Source: Pandoraea sp. (GTDB lineage Bacteria; Pseudomonadota; Gammaproteobacteria; Burkholderiales; Burkholderiaceae). Taken from it: a stretch of DNA of 33,760 bases. The stretch lies in assembly GCA_031291335.1 (NCBI GenBank), contig JARLJF010000096.1, positions 1 to 33,760 on the forward strand. Reading direction: 5' to 3'. Of the stretch, positions 1-8,830 are shown piece by piece. Within the stretch, counting starts at the first letter, position 1. Every line of letters begins with the position of its first letter. The position numbers and the translations under genes were made by a program. Under the pieces are notes generated by a model. That model saw nothing but the letters and a program-made list of their open reading frames with translations, had not been told where the DNA came from and did not search any database.

Positions 1-64
1 AACAGTAGCTAGGCAGACCTTGAGAGGCTTTGAGCGAATACCCCGCACGCTTATCCGGCGCCAT
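1..64 (-). CDS. Partial unidentified protein, N-terminus only
   Basis: An ATG on the minus strand at 64-62 opens a frame of 21 codons that runs off the left end of the window without a stop. It is preceded by GGAG about six bases upstream, a good ribosome-binding site, which is why I call it a gene start. The visible residues begin MAPDKRAGYSLK and match no family I recognise. It lies downstream of the ABC transporter genes on the same strand, but about 190 AT-rich bases separate them and these hold a palindromic operator candidate, so it probably has its own promoter. Confidence 0.5.
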   Translation of the reverse strand, partial: MAPDKRAGYSLKASQGLPSYC

Positions 65-148
65 GGAGTTCTCCAAATTACAAATTTATGCAAACCAACG
101 TGTAGGAACGTATCGACTAGAGCAAGAGCACGCAAATTCATAATTTAA

Positions 149-164
149 CATAATGTACATTATG
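149..164. promoter_or_regulatory. 16-bp perfect palindrome, candidate operator
   Basis: CATAATGTACATTATG reads identically on both strands. It lies in an AT-rich intergenic segment, about 85 bases upstream of the start codon of the minus-strand gene at the left edge. The GTAC core inside a longer palindrome suits a GntR-type dimer, but other families are possible. It is probably the control site of the gene running leftward. Confidence 0.5.
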
Positions 165-251
165 CGAATATTGAATATGCCGCCCCGGGGGCTCACGCCG
201 TAAATTTTGCACATTGCTGACCAACGACCACCCCCCTCATAGACATTGCCT

Positions 252-2447
252 TCACTGGCGGTACGTCAGCCGGCGTGCGCGCCACGACAACGCCAGGCAG
301 AACGTGCCATAAGCCAGCGCAACCGCCACATAGATTTCGGCAAAATACGGACGCCAGGTGCCATCCGCCAACACCGCCTTGGCTGCGCTCATCACGTCGA
401 ACAGTCCGATGACCGATACCAATGAAGTGTCCTTGATGGCGCCGACGATCACGCCGACGGCCGGCGCGACTGAGCGTCGCACGACCTGCGGCAGCGTCAC
501 ATGCCAGAGCACCTGCGAACGCGTCAGGCCCAACGCCTGACCGGCCAGCGCCTGCCCTCCAGAGATCGACTGAAAGCCGCCGCGCAGCACCTCCGCCATC
601 ATGCACGCCGTATGCAACGTCAGCGCCATCCAGGCCAGCTCAAACTTGTGCGACGACCAGTCGCCGCCAACCATAAACGGCACCAGCAAGGTCACCAACA
701 TCAATTGCGTGATCAGCGGGACACCGCGCACACCGTCGATGATCGACACCGCGACCCGGTGCATCACGATGGACCCGCTGCGTCGCATGAGCGCCAGACC
801 CAGCGACAGCGGTAATGCCGCCGCAATGGCCGTGACCGCCAGCACAATGCTCGCCATCGCGCCACTCCAGTAGACGGTCGGGATCGGCGCCAACATTACG
901 ATCGCGACCATGCCCCCCACAGCGGCAAAGCCAGCGCATACGCGCATCTGCCTCACACCACAAAGCCACGGCGCAACACCTGCCAGCAGCGCAAGGCTAC
1001 CGATTGCCGCAGTCACTCGCAGGGATGCGTCGAGCGTGCCGAAGATCAGCAGCGGTGCGTTCTCGCGCACGGCCAGCCAGCAAGCCCCGGCCGCAGCTTC
1101 GCACTGTTGCGTCGTGCCCTGCCAGACCGCATCGATAACGGCCCACCGCATGCCCTCCCATCCCAACCAGCCGAGCAACGCCACGGAGAATAGCGTCAGG
1201 ACAGCACTCCCAGCGCTACCAACCAAGCCCGCGCGCGTCACTTCAGCCCGTCCCCAGACACCGGCCAAGGTGCGCCCGTCCCGATTGTCGAGTTGCTGCG
1301 CCGACACGCGACGGTTGTATCGATCGGTCAGCGCCCCAATGCCATACCCCAACAGTAAATACGCCGTCGCGGCTAGCAACAAGCATTCGAGCGCAGCCGC
1401 CGATTGCGACGTCACGCTTCCCAGCACGCCCATCAAATCCGGATAACCAATCGCCACTGCCAGCGTGGTGTTCTTGATCAACATCACACATTGATTGACA
1501 AACGGCGGTAGCGCCGCGCGCGCCGCGTGCGGGAATACGACCTCTCGCGCCGTTTGCACAGGGGTCAAACCCAGCGCGAGACCGGCTTGCCACTGTGCCG
1601 CCGAAACGCCCAGTGTCGCCCCTTCCACAATGTCGGCCACGTAGGCCGCATGGAACAGCACGAGGCTACAAATGAGCGCCATGCGCTCCGGATTGAGCGT
1701 AAGGCCGCCCTGCACCCCGAAGCCGCGCACGACCGGCAACTCAAGATGCGGAAGCGGGTATCCCGCCAGATGCAAGGCGACGCTGCCAGCGGCAATGGCA
1801 AAAAGCAGCACGATGACCGCGTGGCGACGGCCGATCCTTCGCCACCCCCATGCGGCCAAACCTAGCGCCGCGGTAACCACCAAACCGTAAGGCAATCCAT
1901 CGACGACGAGCGGCAGTACCGCGCCGCGATTCGACAACAGCACGCCCGGCACCGGCTGCCACGCCTGACGCACGTTCGGCAGTGCCAGAAATGCGCCGTA
2001 CCATACAAACATCTGCAACAGCACCGGCGTATTGCGAATCGGTACGACGATAGCCGCCGCAAGCCGGCTGATCATCGGATGCCGTACGAGCCGGAGCAAG
2101 CCCAGCACGAGACCGAGCGCGCCCGCGAGCGGTATCGCGCAGGCCGACACCGTCAGCGTATTGACGAATCCCGCGAGGATGGTGAGCCACGCCGGATCTT
2201 CCGGCGCGACTTCGAACAAGCTCTCAGACAGACGAAAGCCCGTGGGCTGCCAGAGAAATCCGAAGCCACCACGAATATCGCGCGCGGACTGCGCGGCTGC
2301 CAGCATCGTCACGACAACGTGCAATACGCAAGCCAGCAGCACCAACGCAGCCACCGGCAGCGCCACGCGCGCGGCGCGCCGGCGCCATCCGTTGGCAAGT
2401 TCGGAGGCAGGCGAATTCGCCGTTCGCAGCCACACGTTGTCAGCCAT
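252..2447 (-). CDS. Fused amino-acid ABC transporter permease (AapQ-AapM type)
   Basis: Inner-membrane permease of a polar amino-acid uptake system, 731 residues from the ATG at 2447. Two permease units that are normally separate proteins lie in one frame. The AapQ/HisM-like half covers about residues 25-375 and has its EAA loop at about 268-296, then the KNTTLAVAIGYPDL segment. A charged linker follows at about 378-403. The AapM-like half covers 404-731, with the AapM-typical QCEAAAGACW stretch at about 448-457, the RGVPLI segment, an EAA loop at about 618-643 and KDTSLVSVIGL. No stop or frame change separates the halves. It lies 106 bases downstream of its binding-protein gene, across a hairpin. 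No ATPase gene is visible in the window. An upstream in-frame extension to 2618 exists, but it would read through the hairpin and into the preceding gene, so I reject it. Confidence 0.9.
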   Translation of the reverse strand: MADNVWLRTANSPASELANGWRRRAARVALPVAALVLLACVLHVVVTMLAAAQSARDIRGGFGFLWQPTGFRLSESLFEVAPEDPAWLTILAGFVNTLTVSACAIPLAGALGLVLGLLRLVRHPMISRLAAAIVVPIRNTPVLLQMFVWYGAFLALPNVRQAWQPVPGVLLSNRGAVLPLVVDGLPYGLVVTAALGLAAWGWRRIGRRHAVIVLLFAIAAGSVALHLAGYPLPHLELPVVRGFGVQGGLTLNPERMALICSLVLFHAAYVADIVEGATLGVSAAQWQAGLALGLTPVQTAREVVFPHAARAALPPFVNQCVMLIKNTTLAVAIGYPDLMGVLGSVTSQSAAALECLLLAATAYLLLGYGIGALTDRYNRRVSAQQLDNRDGRTLAGVWGRAEVTRAGLVGSAGSAVLTLFSVALLGWLGWEGMRWAVIDAVWQGTTQQCEAAAGACWLAVRENAPLLIFGTLDASLRVTAAIGSLALLAGVAPWLCGVRQMRVCAGFAAVGGMVAIVMLAPIPTVYWSGAMASIVLAVTAIAAALPLSLGLALMRRSGSIVMHRVAVSIIDGVRGVPLITQLMLVTLLVPFMVGGDWSSHKFELAWMALTLHTACMMAEVLRGGFQSISGGQALAGQALGLTRSQVLWHVTLPQVVRRSVAPAVGVIVGAIKDTSLVSVIGLFDVMSAAKAVLADGTWRPYFAEIYVAVALAYGTFCLALSWRARRLTYRQ

Positions 2448-2468
2448 GATGATGTCTCGCGCTAAAGC

Positions 2469-2496
2469 AAAAAAAGCCGGACGTCGACCGTCCGGC
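2469..2496 (-). terminator. Hairpin and T-tract between binding protein and permease
   Basis: A perfect 8-bp stem (GCCGGACG paired with CGTCCGGC, five-base loop) is followed on the minus strand by seven T residues. It lies between the binding-protein gene and the permease gene, which point the same way. It is probably a leaky intrinsic terminator or an mRNA-stabilising hairpin that keeps binding-protein expression above permease expression, as is common in such operons. Confidence 0.8.
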
Positions 2497-2553
2497 GCTA
2501 AGAGAGATTCGGTGCACGTGCCGGGTGACCCGCACGGCAGTCTGGACATCAGC

Positions 2554-3675
2554 TCACTGGAACGGCGGCGAGTAAAGCAAACCGCCCTTGTTCCACAACG
2601 CGTTCTGTCCACGCTCAAGCTTGAGCGGCGTCTTCAGACCAAGGTTGCGATCCCAGACTTCGCCGTAATTCCCCACGGCCTTGATGACGCGATACGCCCA
2701 GCGATCGTCTAGCCCAAACGCTTTGCCGATGCCCGGCGTAGTGCCCAACAGTCGCAACACTTCCGCACTCGGCGACTTTTCCTGTTTGTCGACGTTGGCC
2801 GACGTCACCCCCAGCTCTTCAGCTTCGACGAGGGCATTGACCGTCCATTTCACGATCGCCGTCCAGTTCGGATCGTTCTGGCGCACGAACGGCCCCAGCG
2901 GCGACTTGTTGATGCGCTCCGGCAAGATCACGTAGTCGTCCGGATTCTTCGCGCGTGCCGACCGGCTCGCCGCGAGCGTCGAGGCATCCGACAAATAGAC
3001 GTCGCAACGGCCTGCGTAAAACGCCTGTTCCAGTTCGACCAGATTCTCGATGACGACCGGTCGATACTTGAGGTTATTGCGCTTGAAGTAGTCGACCAGA
3101 TTCTGTTCGTTGACAGTGCCCGGTTGCACACAGACCTGTGCGCCATCCAGTTCGTTGGCGTGCTTCACACCAAGCTTCTTCGGCACCAGAAAGCCCTGCC
3201 CGTCGTAAAACACGATAGCGGTCGACGTAATGCCAAGGCCGTCGTCGCGGCTCGCAGTGATGGTCGTGTTGCGACTCAATACGTCGATTTCACCGTTCTG
3301 CAATGCCGTAAAGCGTTGCTGCGAACTCAGCGGGACGTAACGCACCTTCGTCGGCGACCCCAGTACCGCGGCGGCAAGACCGCGGCACACATCGACGTCC
3401 AGCCCCTGCCACTGCCCCTGCTTGTCGAGCAGCGACAGCCCTGCCGAGCCCTGACTTACGCCGCACACCAGCTCGCCGCGCTTCTTGATCGCGTCAACGG
3501 TCGGCGAGGCCGCGTGCGCCGCGACCACCGGCAGCGCCAGACTCAAGCCAACCAAACCACGGCGCAATGGCGCACGCCAGCGGGCAGCACGAGCGACGCC
3601 AGACGCGCCGGAAGACGCCGAAGCCACGAGATGCACGGCTTTGGCCACCGAAGAAAACCACTTGACAGCGAACAT
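2554..3675 (-). CDS. aapJ: Amino-acid ABC transporter substrate-binding protein
   Basis: Periplasmic binding protein (SBP_bac_3 fold, AapJ-like) that delivers an amino acid to the permease encoded next. From the ATG at 3675 it has 373 residues. A hydrophobic signal segment at about residues 38-56 ends in VVAAHAA, and the mature protein starts near ASPTVDAIKKRGELVCGV. The ending, with NALWNKGGLLYSPP, is typical of AapJ. The start is uncertain: an upstream ATG at 3771 gives 405 residues, and a TTG at 3567 would give a textbook short signal peptide; none has a strong ribosome-binding site. The gene is divergent from the class V aminotransferase at 3893, which suggests shared control with the sulfur genes. 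The substrate is not readable from sequence; a sulfur-containing amino acid is my inference from the neighbours. Confidence 0.88.
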   Translation of the reverse strand: MFAVKWFSSVAKAVHLVASASSGASGVARAARWRAPLRRGLVGLSLALPVVAAHAASPTVDAIKKRGELVCGVSQGSAGLSLLDKQGQWQGLDVDVCRGLAAAVLGSPTKVRYVPLSSQQRFTALQNGEIDVLSRNTTITASRDDGLGITSTAIVFYDGQGFLVPKKLGVKHANELDGAQVCVQPGTVNEQNLVDYFKRNNLKYRPVVIENLVELEQAFYAGRCDVYLSDASTLAASRSARAKNPDDYVILPERINKSPLGPFVRQNDPNWTAIVKWTVNALVEAEELGVTSANVDKQEKSPSAEVLRLLGTTPGIGKAFGLDDRWAYRVIKAVGNYGEVWDRNLGLKTPLKLERGQNALWNKGGLLYSPPFQ

Positions 3676-3892
3676 GCTCAGCAACCGTTTAACCGTTGAG
3701 AAGCTGGCGATTCTCGCTCGAGCATCGGCCGTCACAAACCATTTTGATTCGCTAACCAAATCGGTATTCATGCTAAGTCGAAGCGGCTACACGACATAGA
3801 ATCAAGTGAACGGCGACTACGCCAATCCGTGCCCTGCTCTGCACCTCCGTGCATGACAACGACACGCAACACCGCATGAGTTTTCCTACAAG

Positions 3893-5035
3893 ATGACCTG
3901 GCAATCCGATTTTCGCGCCCACTTTCCGGTATTGACGCAACTACGCTACGCCAACGTGGCGTACACGTCGCCGCTCTCCCCTGTCGTCAGTCAGGCGATC
4001 GGCGACTTTCTGGCATCGATCACGTACGCACGCAGCGACAAGCCGCAGTGGCTGCGCGATGCCGACGCCTGTCGCGCGAAGATCGCTCACTTGATCAACG
4101 GAAATGCCAAACAAGTCGCCTTCACCAAGAACACCTGCGAGGCGCTGAATCTGGTCGCGCAAGGCTTACCCTGGCGCTCGGGCGAGAACGTCGTCACGAA
4201 CGACCAGGAGCACCCGTCGAGCCTCCTGCCGTGGCTGAACCTGCGCAAGCGCGGAGTCGAGGTACGCGTGGTTCGGGCACGCAACCGTGAGGTTTCGCTC
4301 GATGACATCCTCGCGCGCATCGACGACAAGACGCGCGCGGTTGCGGTGTCATGGGTGCAATCGACCTCCGGGCAACGGCTCGACATCGATACGCTCGCCC
4401 AAGTGTGTCAGGCGCGCGGCGTGCGGCTCGTGGTCGATGCCATTCAGGGACTGGGCCTGCTCAAGCTGGATCTCGCCAAGACACCGATCGATGCACTCGC
4501 CAATGGCAGCCACAAGGGACTGCTGGGGCCGCTCGGCATCGGTTTCGTGCATCTGTCGGAGGCACTGCTCGATGCATTGGAGCCCGCCCATCTCGGTCCG
4601 TCGGCCGTCACCGAAGTGCTGTTCGACGACGATGAAACGCAGATCCGACCGGCCATCAAGGACCGGCTCGATGCGCGGCGTGTCGAGACAGGCAACATCG
4701 ACTACGTGGGCGTCGCCGGTCTGACGGCAGCGCTCGATCTGATTCAGACTGCGACGCCCGAGCGCATCGAACCCTGGGTGAGCGGCCTGAGCCGCGACTT
4801 CGCCGAGCGACTGCGGGCCTCCGGCGTCGATGTGATCACACCTCGCATTGCCTCGCCCGGCCCCATCACGACAATTCGCGTGGCCAATGCCACTGCACTG
4901 GGCAACGCCCTGCGCGACGCCAACGTGGTCGCCAGTGTGGTGGAGCGCGACTACGTGCGCTTCGCCTTCGGCGCTTACAACACGAGCGAGGACGTCGAAG
5001 CCATTGCAGGCGTCCTGCTGGAAAAACTGACCTGA
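3893..5035 (+). CDS. Class V aminotransferase-fold PLP enzyme
   Basis: Cytosolic PLP enzyme of 380 residues in the NifS/isopenicillin N epimerase group. Visible signatures are H107 in the QEHPS segment, which should stack on the cofactor, D182 in VVDAIQG, and the Schiff-base lysine K208 in NGSHKG. I see no C-terminal RxGxHC-type segment carrying the catalytic cysteine of a cysteine desulfurase, so desulfuration by the usual persulfide route is unlikely. A lyase, epimerase or transaminase acting on a sulfur amino acid fits the context. The metY gene follows after 33 bases and a flavin monooxygenase after that, so these are probably one transcript. The transporter genes are divergent. The exact reaction is unknown. 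Confidence 0.88.
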   Translation: MTWQSDFRAHFPVLTQLRYANVAYTSPLSPVVSQAIGDFLASITYARSDKPQWLRDADACRAKIAHLINGNAKQVAFTKNTCEALNLVAQGLPWRSGENVVTNDQEHPSSLLPWLNLRKRGVEVRVVRARNREVSLDDILARIDDKTRAVAVSWVQSTSGQRLDIDTLAQVCQARGVRLVVDAIQGLGLLKLDLAKTPIDALANGSHKGLLGPLGIGFVHLSEALLDALEPAHLGPSAVTEVLFDDDETQIRPAIKDRLDARRVETGNIDYVGVAGLTAALDLIQTATPERIEPWVSGLSRDFAERLRASGVDVITPRIASPGPITTIRVANATALGNALRDANVVASVVERDYVRFAFGAYNTSEDVEAIAGVLLEKLT

Positions 5036-5068
5036 TTCCCCTTGTCCAAATCGAACGACGAATTCCCC

Positions 5069-6367
5069 ATGACCGAAACCACGAAACCCGATTGGCGTCT
5101 TGAAACCGTTGCCGTTCACGGCGGCTATCGCCCGGACCCGACCACGCGTGCCGTGGCCGTGCCGATCTATCAAACGGTGGCCTACGCCTTCGACGACACA
5201 CAGCACGGCGCCGATCTGTTCGACCTCAAGGTGCCCGGCAACATCTACACGCGCATCATGAATCCGACGCAGGACGTGCTGGAACAGCGCGTCGCGGCGC
5301 TCGAAGGTGGCGTTGCGGCACTGGCGCTGGCGTCCGGGCAGGCGGCGGTCACGTATGCCATCCAGACGATTGCCGAGGCGGGCGACAACATCGTGTCAGC
5401 CAGTGCGCTTTACGGCGGCACCTACAATCTGCTGGCGCACACGCTGCCGCTCTCCGGCATCACTACACGCTTCGCCGATCCGCGCGAACCCGAATCGTTT
5501 GCCGCCCTGATCGACGACAAGACCAAAGCGATCTTCGCGGAGTCGGTCGGCAATCCGCTCGGCAACATCACCGACATCGCCAAGCTGGCCGAGATTGCGC
5601 ACCGTCATGGCATTCCGCTGATCATCGATAACACGGTGCCGACGCCCTATCTGCTGCGGCCGTTCGAACACGGCGCGGACATTGTCGTGCATTCGCTCAC
5701 GAAGTATCTGGGCGGTCACGGCACGAGTCTCGGCGGCGCGATTGTCGACTCCGGCAAATTCCCGTGGGCCGATCACAAGACGCGTTTCAAGCGCCTGAAC
5801 GAGCCGGATGTCAGCTACCACGGCGTGGTCTACACCGAAGCGTTCGGGCCGGCGGCCTATATTGGGCGCGCACGCGTAGTGCCGCTGCGCAATACCGGCG
5901 CGGCAATTTCGCCGTTCAATGCCTTTCAGATCCTGCAGGGCATTGAGACATTGGCGCTGCGGCTCGACCGCATCACCGAAAACGCGCTCAAGGTCGCGCA
6001 GTTCCTCAAGGGCCACAAGCATGTCGAGTGGGTGAACTACTCGGGGCTGCCGGAACATCCGGACCATGCGCTGGCGCAGAAGTATCTTTCGGGACGTGGC
6101 CCGGGCATTCTGACCTTTGGCGTCAAGGGTGGGCGTGCGGCCGGTGCGGCATTCCAGGACGCGTTGCAACTGTTCACGCGTCTGGTCAATATCGGCGACG
6201 CCAAGTCGCTCGCAACGCATCCGGCGACCACGACGCACCGTCAACTATCTCAGCAAGAGCTGCAAAAGGCTGGCGTCAGCGAAGAGACCGTGCGCCTGTC
6301 GATCGGCATCGAGCACATCGACGATCTGCTGGCGGATCTGGATCAGGCGCTGTCACGCACACGCTGA
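5069..6367 (+). CDS. metY: O-acetylhomoserine sulfhydrylase, PLP-dependent
   Basis: O-acetylhomoserine aminocarboxypropyltransferase family, which joins sulfide or a thiol to O-acetylhomoserine to give homocysteine or a thioether. From the ATG at 5069 it has 432 residues, normal for MetY. Family marks are YTRIMNPT at about 60-67 (PLP phosphate contact from the partner subunit), the cofactor aspartate D187 in IIDNTVPTPYL, and K212 in HSLTKYLGGHG, the PLP lysine. A TTG at 5042 would add nine residues; I prefer the ATG. The position between a class V PLP enzyme and a flavin monooxygenase suggests that it captures sulfur released from organosulfur compounds. A housekeeping methionine role cannot be excluded. 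Confidence 0.93.
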   Translation: MTETTKPDWRLETVAVHGGYRPDPTTRAVAVPIYQTVAYAFDDTQHGADLFDLKVPGNIYTRIMNPTQDVLEQRVAALEGGVAALALASGQAAVTYAIQTIAEAGDNIVSASALYGGTYNLLAHTLPLSGITTRFADPREPESFAALIDDKTKAIFAESVGNPLGNITDIAKLAEIAHRHGIPLIIDNTVPTPYLLRPFEHGADIVVHSLTKYLGGHGTSLGGAIVDSGKFPWADHKTRFKRLNEPDVSYHGVVYTEAFGPAAYIGRARVVPLRNTGAAISPFNAFQILQGIETLALRLDRITENALKVAQFLKGHKHVEWVNYSGLPEHPDHALAQKYLSGRGPGILTFGVKGGRAAGAAFQDALQLFTRLVNIGDAKSLATHPATTTHRQLSQQELQKAGVSEETVRLSIGIEHIDDLLADLDQALSRTR

Positions 6368-6469
6368 GCCGGTCCCGCTTCTGGCATCACCGGCACGATC
6401 GGCGCGCCCCCAGGCGTTGCCGATCGGCCCTCCCCCTCACGCTTGCTGCTGCTAGCGCGGCAACCCATC

Positions 6470-7801
6470 ATGCCCCGCCAACGTCAATTGCATCTCGGCG
6501 CGTTCATGCGCCCCGTCAGCCTGCACACCGGCGCATGGCGCCACCCTGATGCGTGGCCCGACGCCAACTTCAACCTCAACCACCTCAAGCATTTCGTACA
6601 GACGCTCGAGCGCGCCCGTTTCGATGCGTTCTTCATGGCCGACCACCTCGCGGTACTGAACATGCCGATGCAAGCGCTCAAGCGCAGTCACACTGTGACG
6701 TCGTTCGAGCCGCTGACATTGCTCTCCGCACTCGCCATGGTCACCGAGCGGATCGGCCTTGTGGCGACAGCCTCGACGACGTTCGATGCGCCGTATCACG
6801 TGGCGCGGCGCTTTGCGTCGCTCGACCATCTGAGCGCCGGGCGTGCGGGCTGGAATCTGGTGACCACATCGAACCCGGACGCCGCCCTGAATTTCGGCCT
6901 CGACGAGCATGTAGAGCACGATGCGCGCTACCATCGCGCCCGCGAGTTCTTCGACGTCGTCACGAATCTGTGGGATAGCTGGGACGACGATGCGTTTGTG
7001 CGTGACGTCGACCGTGGTCTGTACTTCGATCCTCAGAAACTGCGTGTGCCGGGACACAAGGGAGAGCATTTTTCCGTGCGCGGGCCGCTCAATATTGCGC
7101 GCCCGGTGCAAGGCTGGCCGGTCGTCGTGCAAGCCGGCTCGTCCGAAGCGGGCAAGCAATTGGCCGCCGAGACCGCGGAAGCCGTATTTACGGCACAGCC
7201 GACACTGGCGGCTGGCAAGCGATTCTATGCGGACGTGAAAGGAAGGCTTGATGCGCTGGGCCGGGCGCGCGACCATTTGAAGATTCTGCCGGGCGCATTC
7301 GTGGTGGTAGGCGACTCGCTGGCCGAGGCGCGCGAGAAGCGTGAGCGTCTCGACAGCTTCGTGCATTACGACAGCGGCATCGCCTCGTTGTCAATCGCGC
7401 TCGGACACGAGGTATCGCACCTCGATCCCGACGGCCCCTTGCCGGAGATTCCCGAGAGCAACGCAAGCCGGACCGCGCGGCAATGCGTCGTCGACATGGC
7501 AAAAGACGAAGGGCTGACCATACGTCAGTTGGCACAGCGCCTGGGCGGCTATTCCGGCTTGCAACTGGTCGGCACGCCGACGACGATCGCCGACGAGATG
7601 GAACAATGGCTGGTGGAGGAAGGCTCGGACGGGTTCAACATCATGTTTCCGCACCTGCCCGGCGGCCTCGACGATTTCGCGAACAAGGTCGTGCCCGAGT
7701 TGCAACGCCGGGGCATCTTCCGTCGAGAATACGAAGGCACGACGCTAAGGGACCATCTCGGCTTGCCCCGGCCCGAAAATCGCTTTTTCACAGGATCGTG
7801 A
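6470..7801 (+). CDS. LLM-class flavin-dependent monooxygenase (NtaA/SnaA/DszA family)
   Basis: Two-component, FMNH2-using monooxygenase of 443 residues with the bacterial-luciferase TIM-barrel fold. Signs of the NtaA/SnaA/DszA subfamily are the opening LHLGAFMRP with TGAWRHPDAW soon after, FMADHLAV, the segment SAGRAGWNLVTTSNPDAALNFG (about residues 122-143) and PVVVQAGSSEAGKQLAAE in the middle. Known members oxidise sulfones, nitrilotriacetate or S-alkyl compounds. Here, after metY and with an amino-acid importer opposite, oxidative C-S or C-N cleavage of an imported sulfur compound is the likeliest job (inference). I chose the ATG at 6470 because the conserved sequence begins right after it; the earlier frame opening at 6443 has no support. 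No flavin reductase gene is in the window. The neighbour at 7806 converges with a gap of only four bases. Confidence 0.9.
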   Translation: MPRQRQLHLGAFMRPVSLHTGAWRHPDAWPDANFNLNHLKHFVQTLERARFDAFFMADHLAVLNMPMQALKRSHTVTSFEPLTLLSALAMVTERIGLVATASTTFDAPYHVARRFASLDHLSAGRAGWNLVTTSNPDAALNFGLDEHVEHDARYHRAREFFDVVTNLWDSWDDDAFVRDVDRGLYFDPQKLRVPGHKGEHFSVRGPLNIARPVQGWPVVVQAGSSEAGKQLAAETAEAVFTAQPTLAAGKRFYADVKGRLDALGRARDHLKILPGAFVVVGDSLAEAREKRERLDSFVHYDSGIASLSIALGHEVSHLDPDGPLPEIPESNASRTARQCVVDMAKDEGLTIRQLAQRLGGYSGLQLVGTPTTIADEMEQWLVEEGSDGFNIMFPHLPGGLDDFANKVVPELQRRGIFRREYEGTTLRDHLGLPRPENRFFTGS

Positions 7802-7805
7802 ATTC

Positions 7806-8669
7806 TCAACGAACGGAATTTACATAAGCGACGATATCGTCCAACACCGTCGAGAAACGTCTGACGGGCACTGCGAACGCCCCAATCAGCAAGGCATGTC
7901 CCAGATCGTAATGATGAACCTGCACGTCGTCGCCCATCTCGCGCAATCGGTCCGCAAACCGCTCGGTGTTGCCCGGATCGACAACGGAATCCCGATCGCC
8001 AACGCCCAGCCACATCGGCGGTTCGTGACCTGATACAAACCGGATCGGCTGGCTCTCGCCTCGGACCGTCTCAGGAAATATTCGCCGCAACACAGCACTT
8101 TGCAGCGGGAGAAAATCGTACGGCCCGGCCAGACCGACCACGGCTGCGATCTCGCGCTGATCCACGCCCTTAGCCGACAGATAATGGGGGGCAGTCGCCA
8201 GCAACGCCACGATCTGCGCGCCCGCCGAATGCCCCATCAGAATCAAGCGATCCGGGTCGCCGCCGAACTCCTGCGCATGATCCCGCGCCCAACGCACGGC
8301 AAGGGCGGCATCTTCCATGAACGTCGGGAACACCACCTCCGGATACGTCCGGTAGTCGGGGAGGACGACGAGAAACCCGCGCGACGCAAGCGCCTCGCCC
8401 ACAAAACGGTAGTCGTCGCGCGCCCCGTCCTGCCAACTGCCCCCGTAGAAGAACACCACCACCGGCATGCCGGTGCGGCCTTCAGTCCGTCGCGCCGGCA
8501 CATAGACGTCAAGCGCCTGTCGCGCCGACTGGCCGTACCTCACCCCCGTCGTGGCCTGATAGGTGGAGCGCGGTGTCCAGGCGTTCACGAGGTGGGCGGG
8601 ACTGCACGCGCCAAGTGCCACACCCGCTGTAGTCACCAGCAACAAACTGTTGAGCAACGCACTTGGCAT
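7806..8669 (-). CDS. Alpha/beta hydrolase, putative lipoprotein esterase
   Basis: Esterase of the BD-FAE/hormone-sensitive-lipase-like group, 287 residues. The ATG at 8669 has AGGGAG just upstream. The N-terminus is a lipoprotein signal with lipobox LGAC and acylated cysteine C22, so it is probably envelope-anchored. The oxyanion segment FFYGGSW is at about 73-79. The catalytic triad appears to be S148 in GHSAG, D227 in GDRDS and H258 in DLGHA. It is divergent from the lipocalin gene, and an ECF-type promoter facing the lipocalin lies between them. The substrate is unknown; a lipid or acyl ester would suit the neighbours, but whether it belongs to the same regulon is not shown. Confidence 0.87.
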   Translation of the reverse strand: MPSALLNSLLLVTTAGVALGACSPAHLVNAWTPRSTYQATTGVRYGQSARQALDVYVPARRTEGRTGMPVVVFFYGGSWQDGARDDYRFVGEALASRGFLVVLPDYRTYPEVVFPTFMEDAALAVRWARDHAQEFGGDPDRLILMGHSAGAQIVALLATAPHYLSAKGVDQREIAAVVGLAGPYDFLPLQSAVLRRIFPETVRGESQPIRFVSGHEPPMWLGVGDRDSVVDPGNTERFADRLREMGDDVQVHHYDLGHALLIGAFAVPVRRFSTVLDDIVAYVNSVR

Positions 8670-8830
8670 GGTGTCTCCCTTTGCACGAGCCATTCGGGTC
8701 TAACTGCTCAGGTGAGTGCGTGATCGGGTAAAACGCCTCGCAACACGCCACGCACACCCCTGCGAATACGTCCGGCGCCTGCGATCAGATGCAGGCGAAA
8801 CGCAAAAAATCGCACATTTCTTCGCGCCGA

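Noticed and set aside
183..190. CCCCGGGG palindrome as a terminator of the permease gene
   Set aside because: It has no loop and no T-tract, so it cannot fold as a terminator.
2448..2618. N-terminal extension of the permease gene
   Set aside because: It would translate through the terminator hairpin and into the 3' end of the binding-protein gene; the ATG at 2447 gives a normal permease N-terminus.
3893..5035. Cysteine desulfurase (NifS/SufS)
   Set aside because: The fold and PLP lysine fit, but no catalytic cysteine loop is visible in the C-terminal half, so I kept the general class V name.
5036..5068. SAM or homocysteine riboswitch before metY
   Set aside because: The gap is only 33 bases and has no extended stem structure.
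6216..6243. A fourth ECF promoter copy (CGCATCCG followed by CACCGTCA)
   Set aside because: It is inside metY, only the left box is similar and the -10 box does not match.
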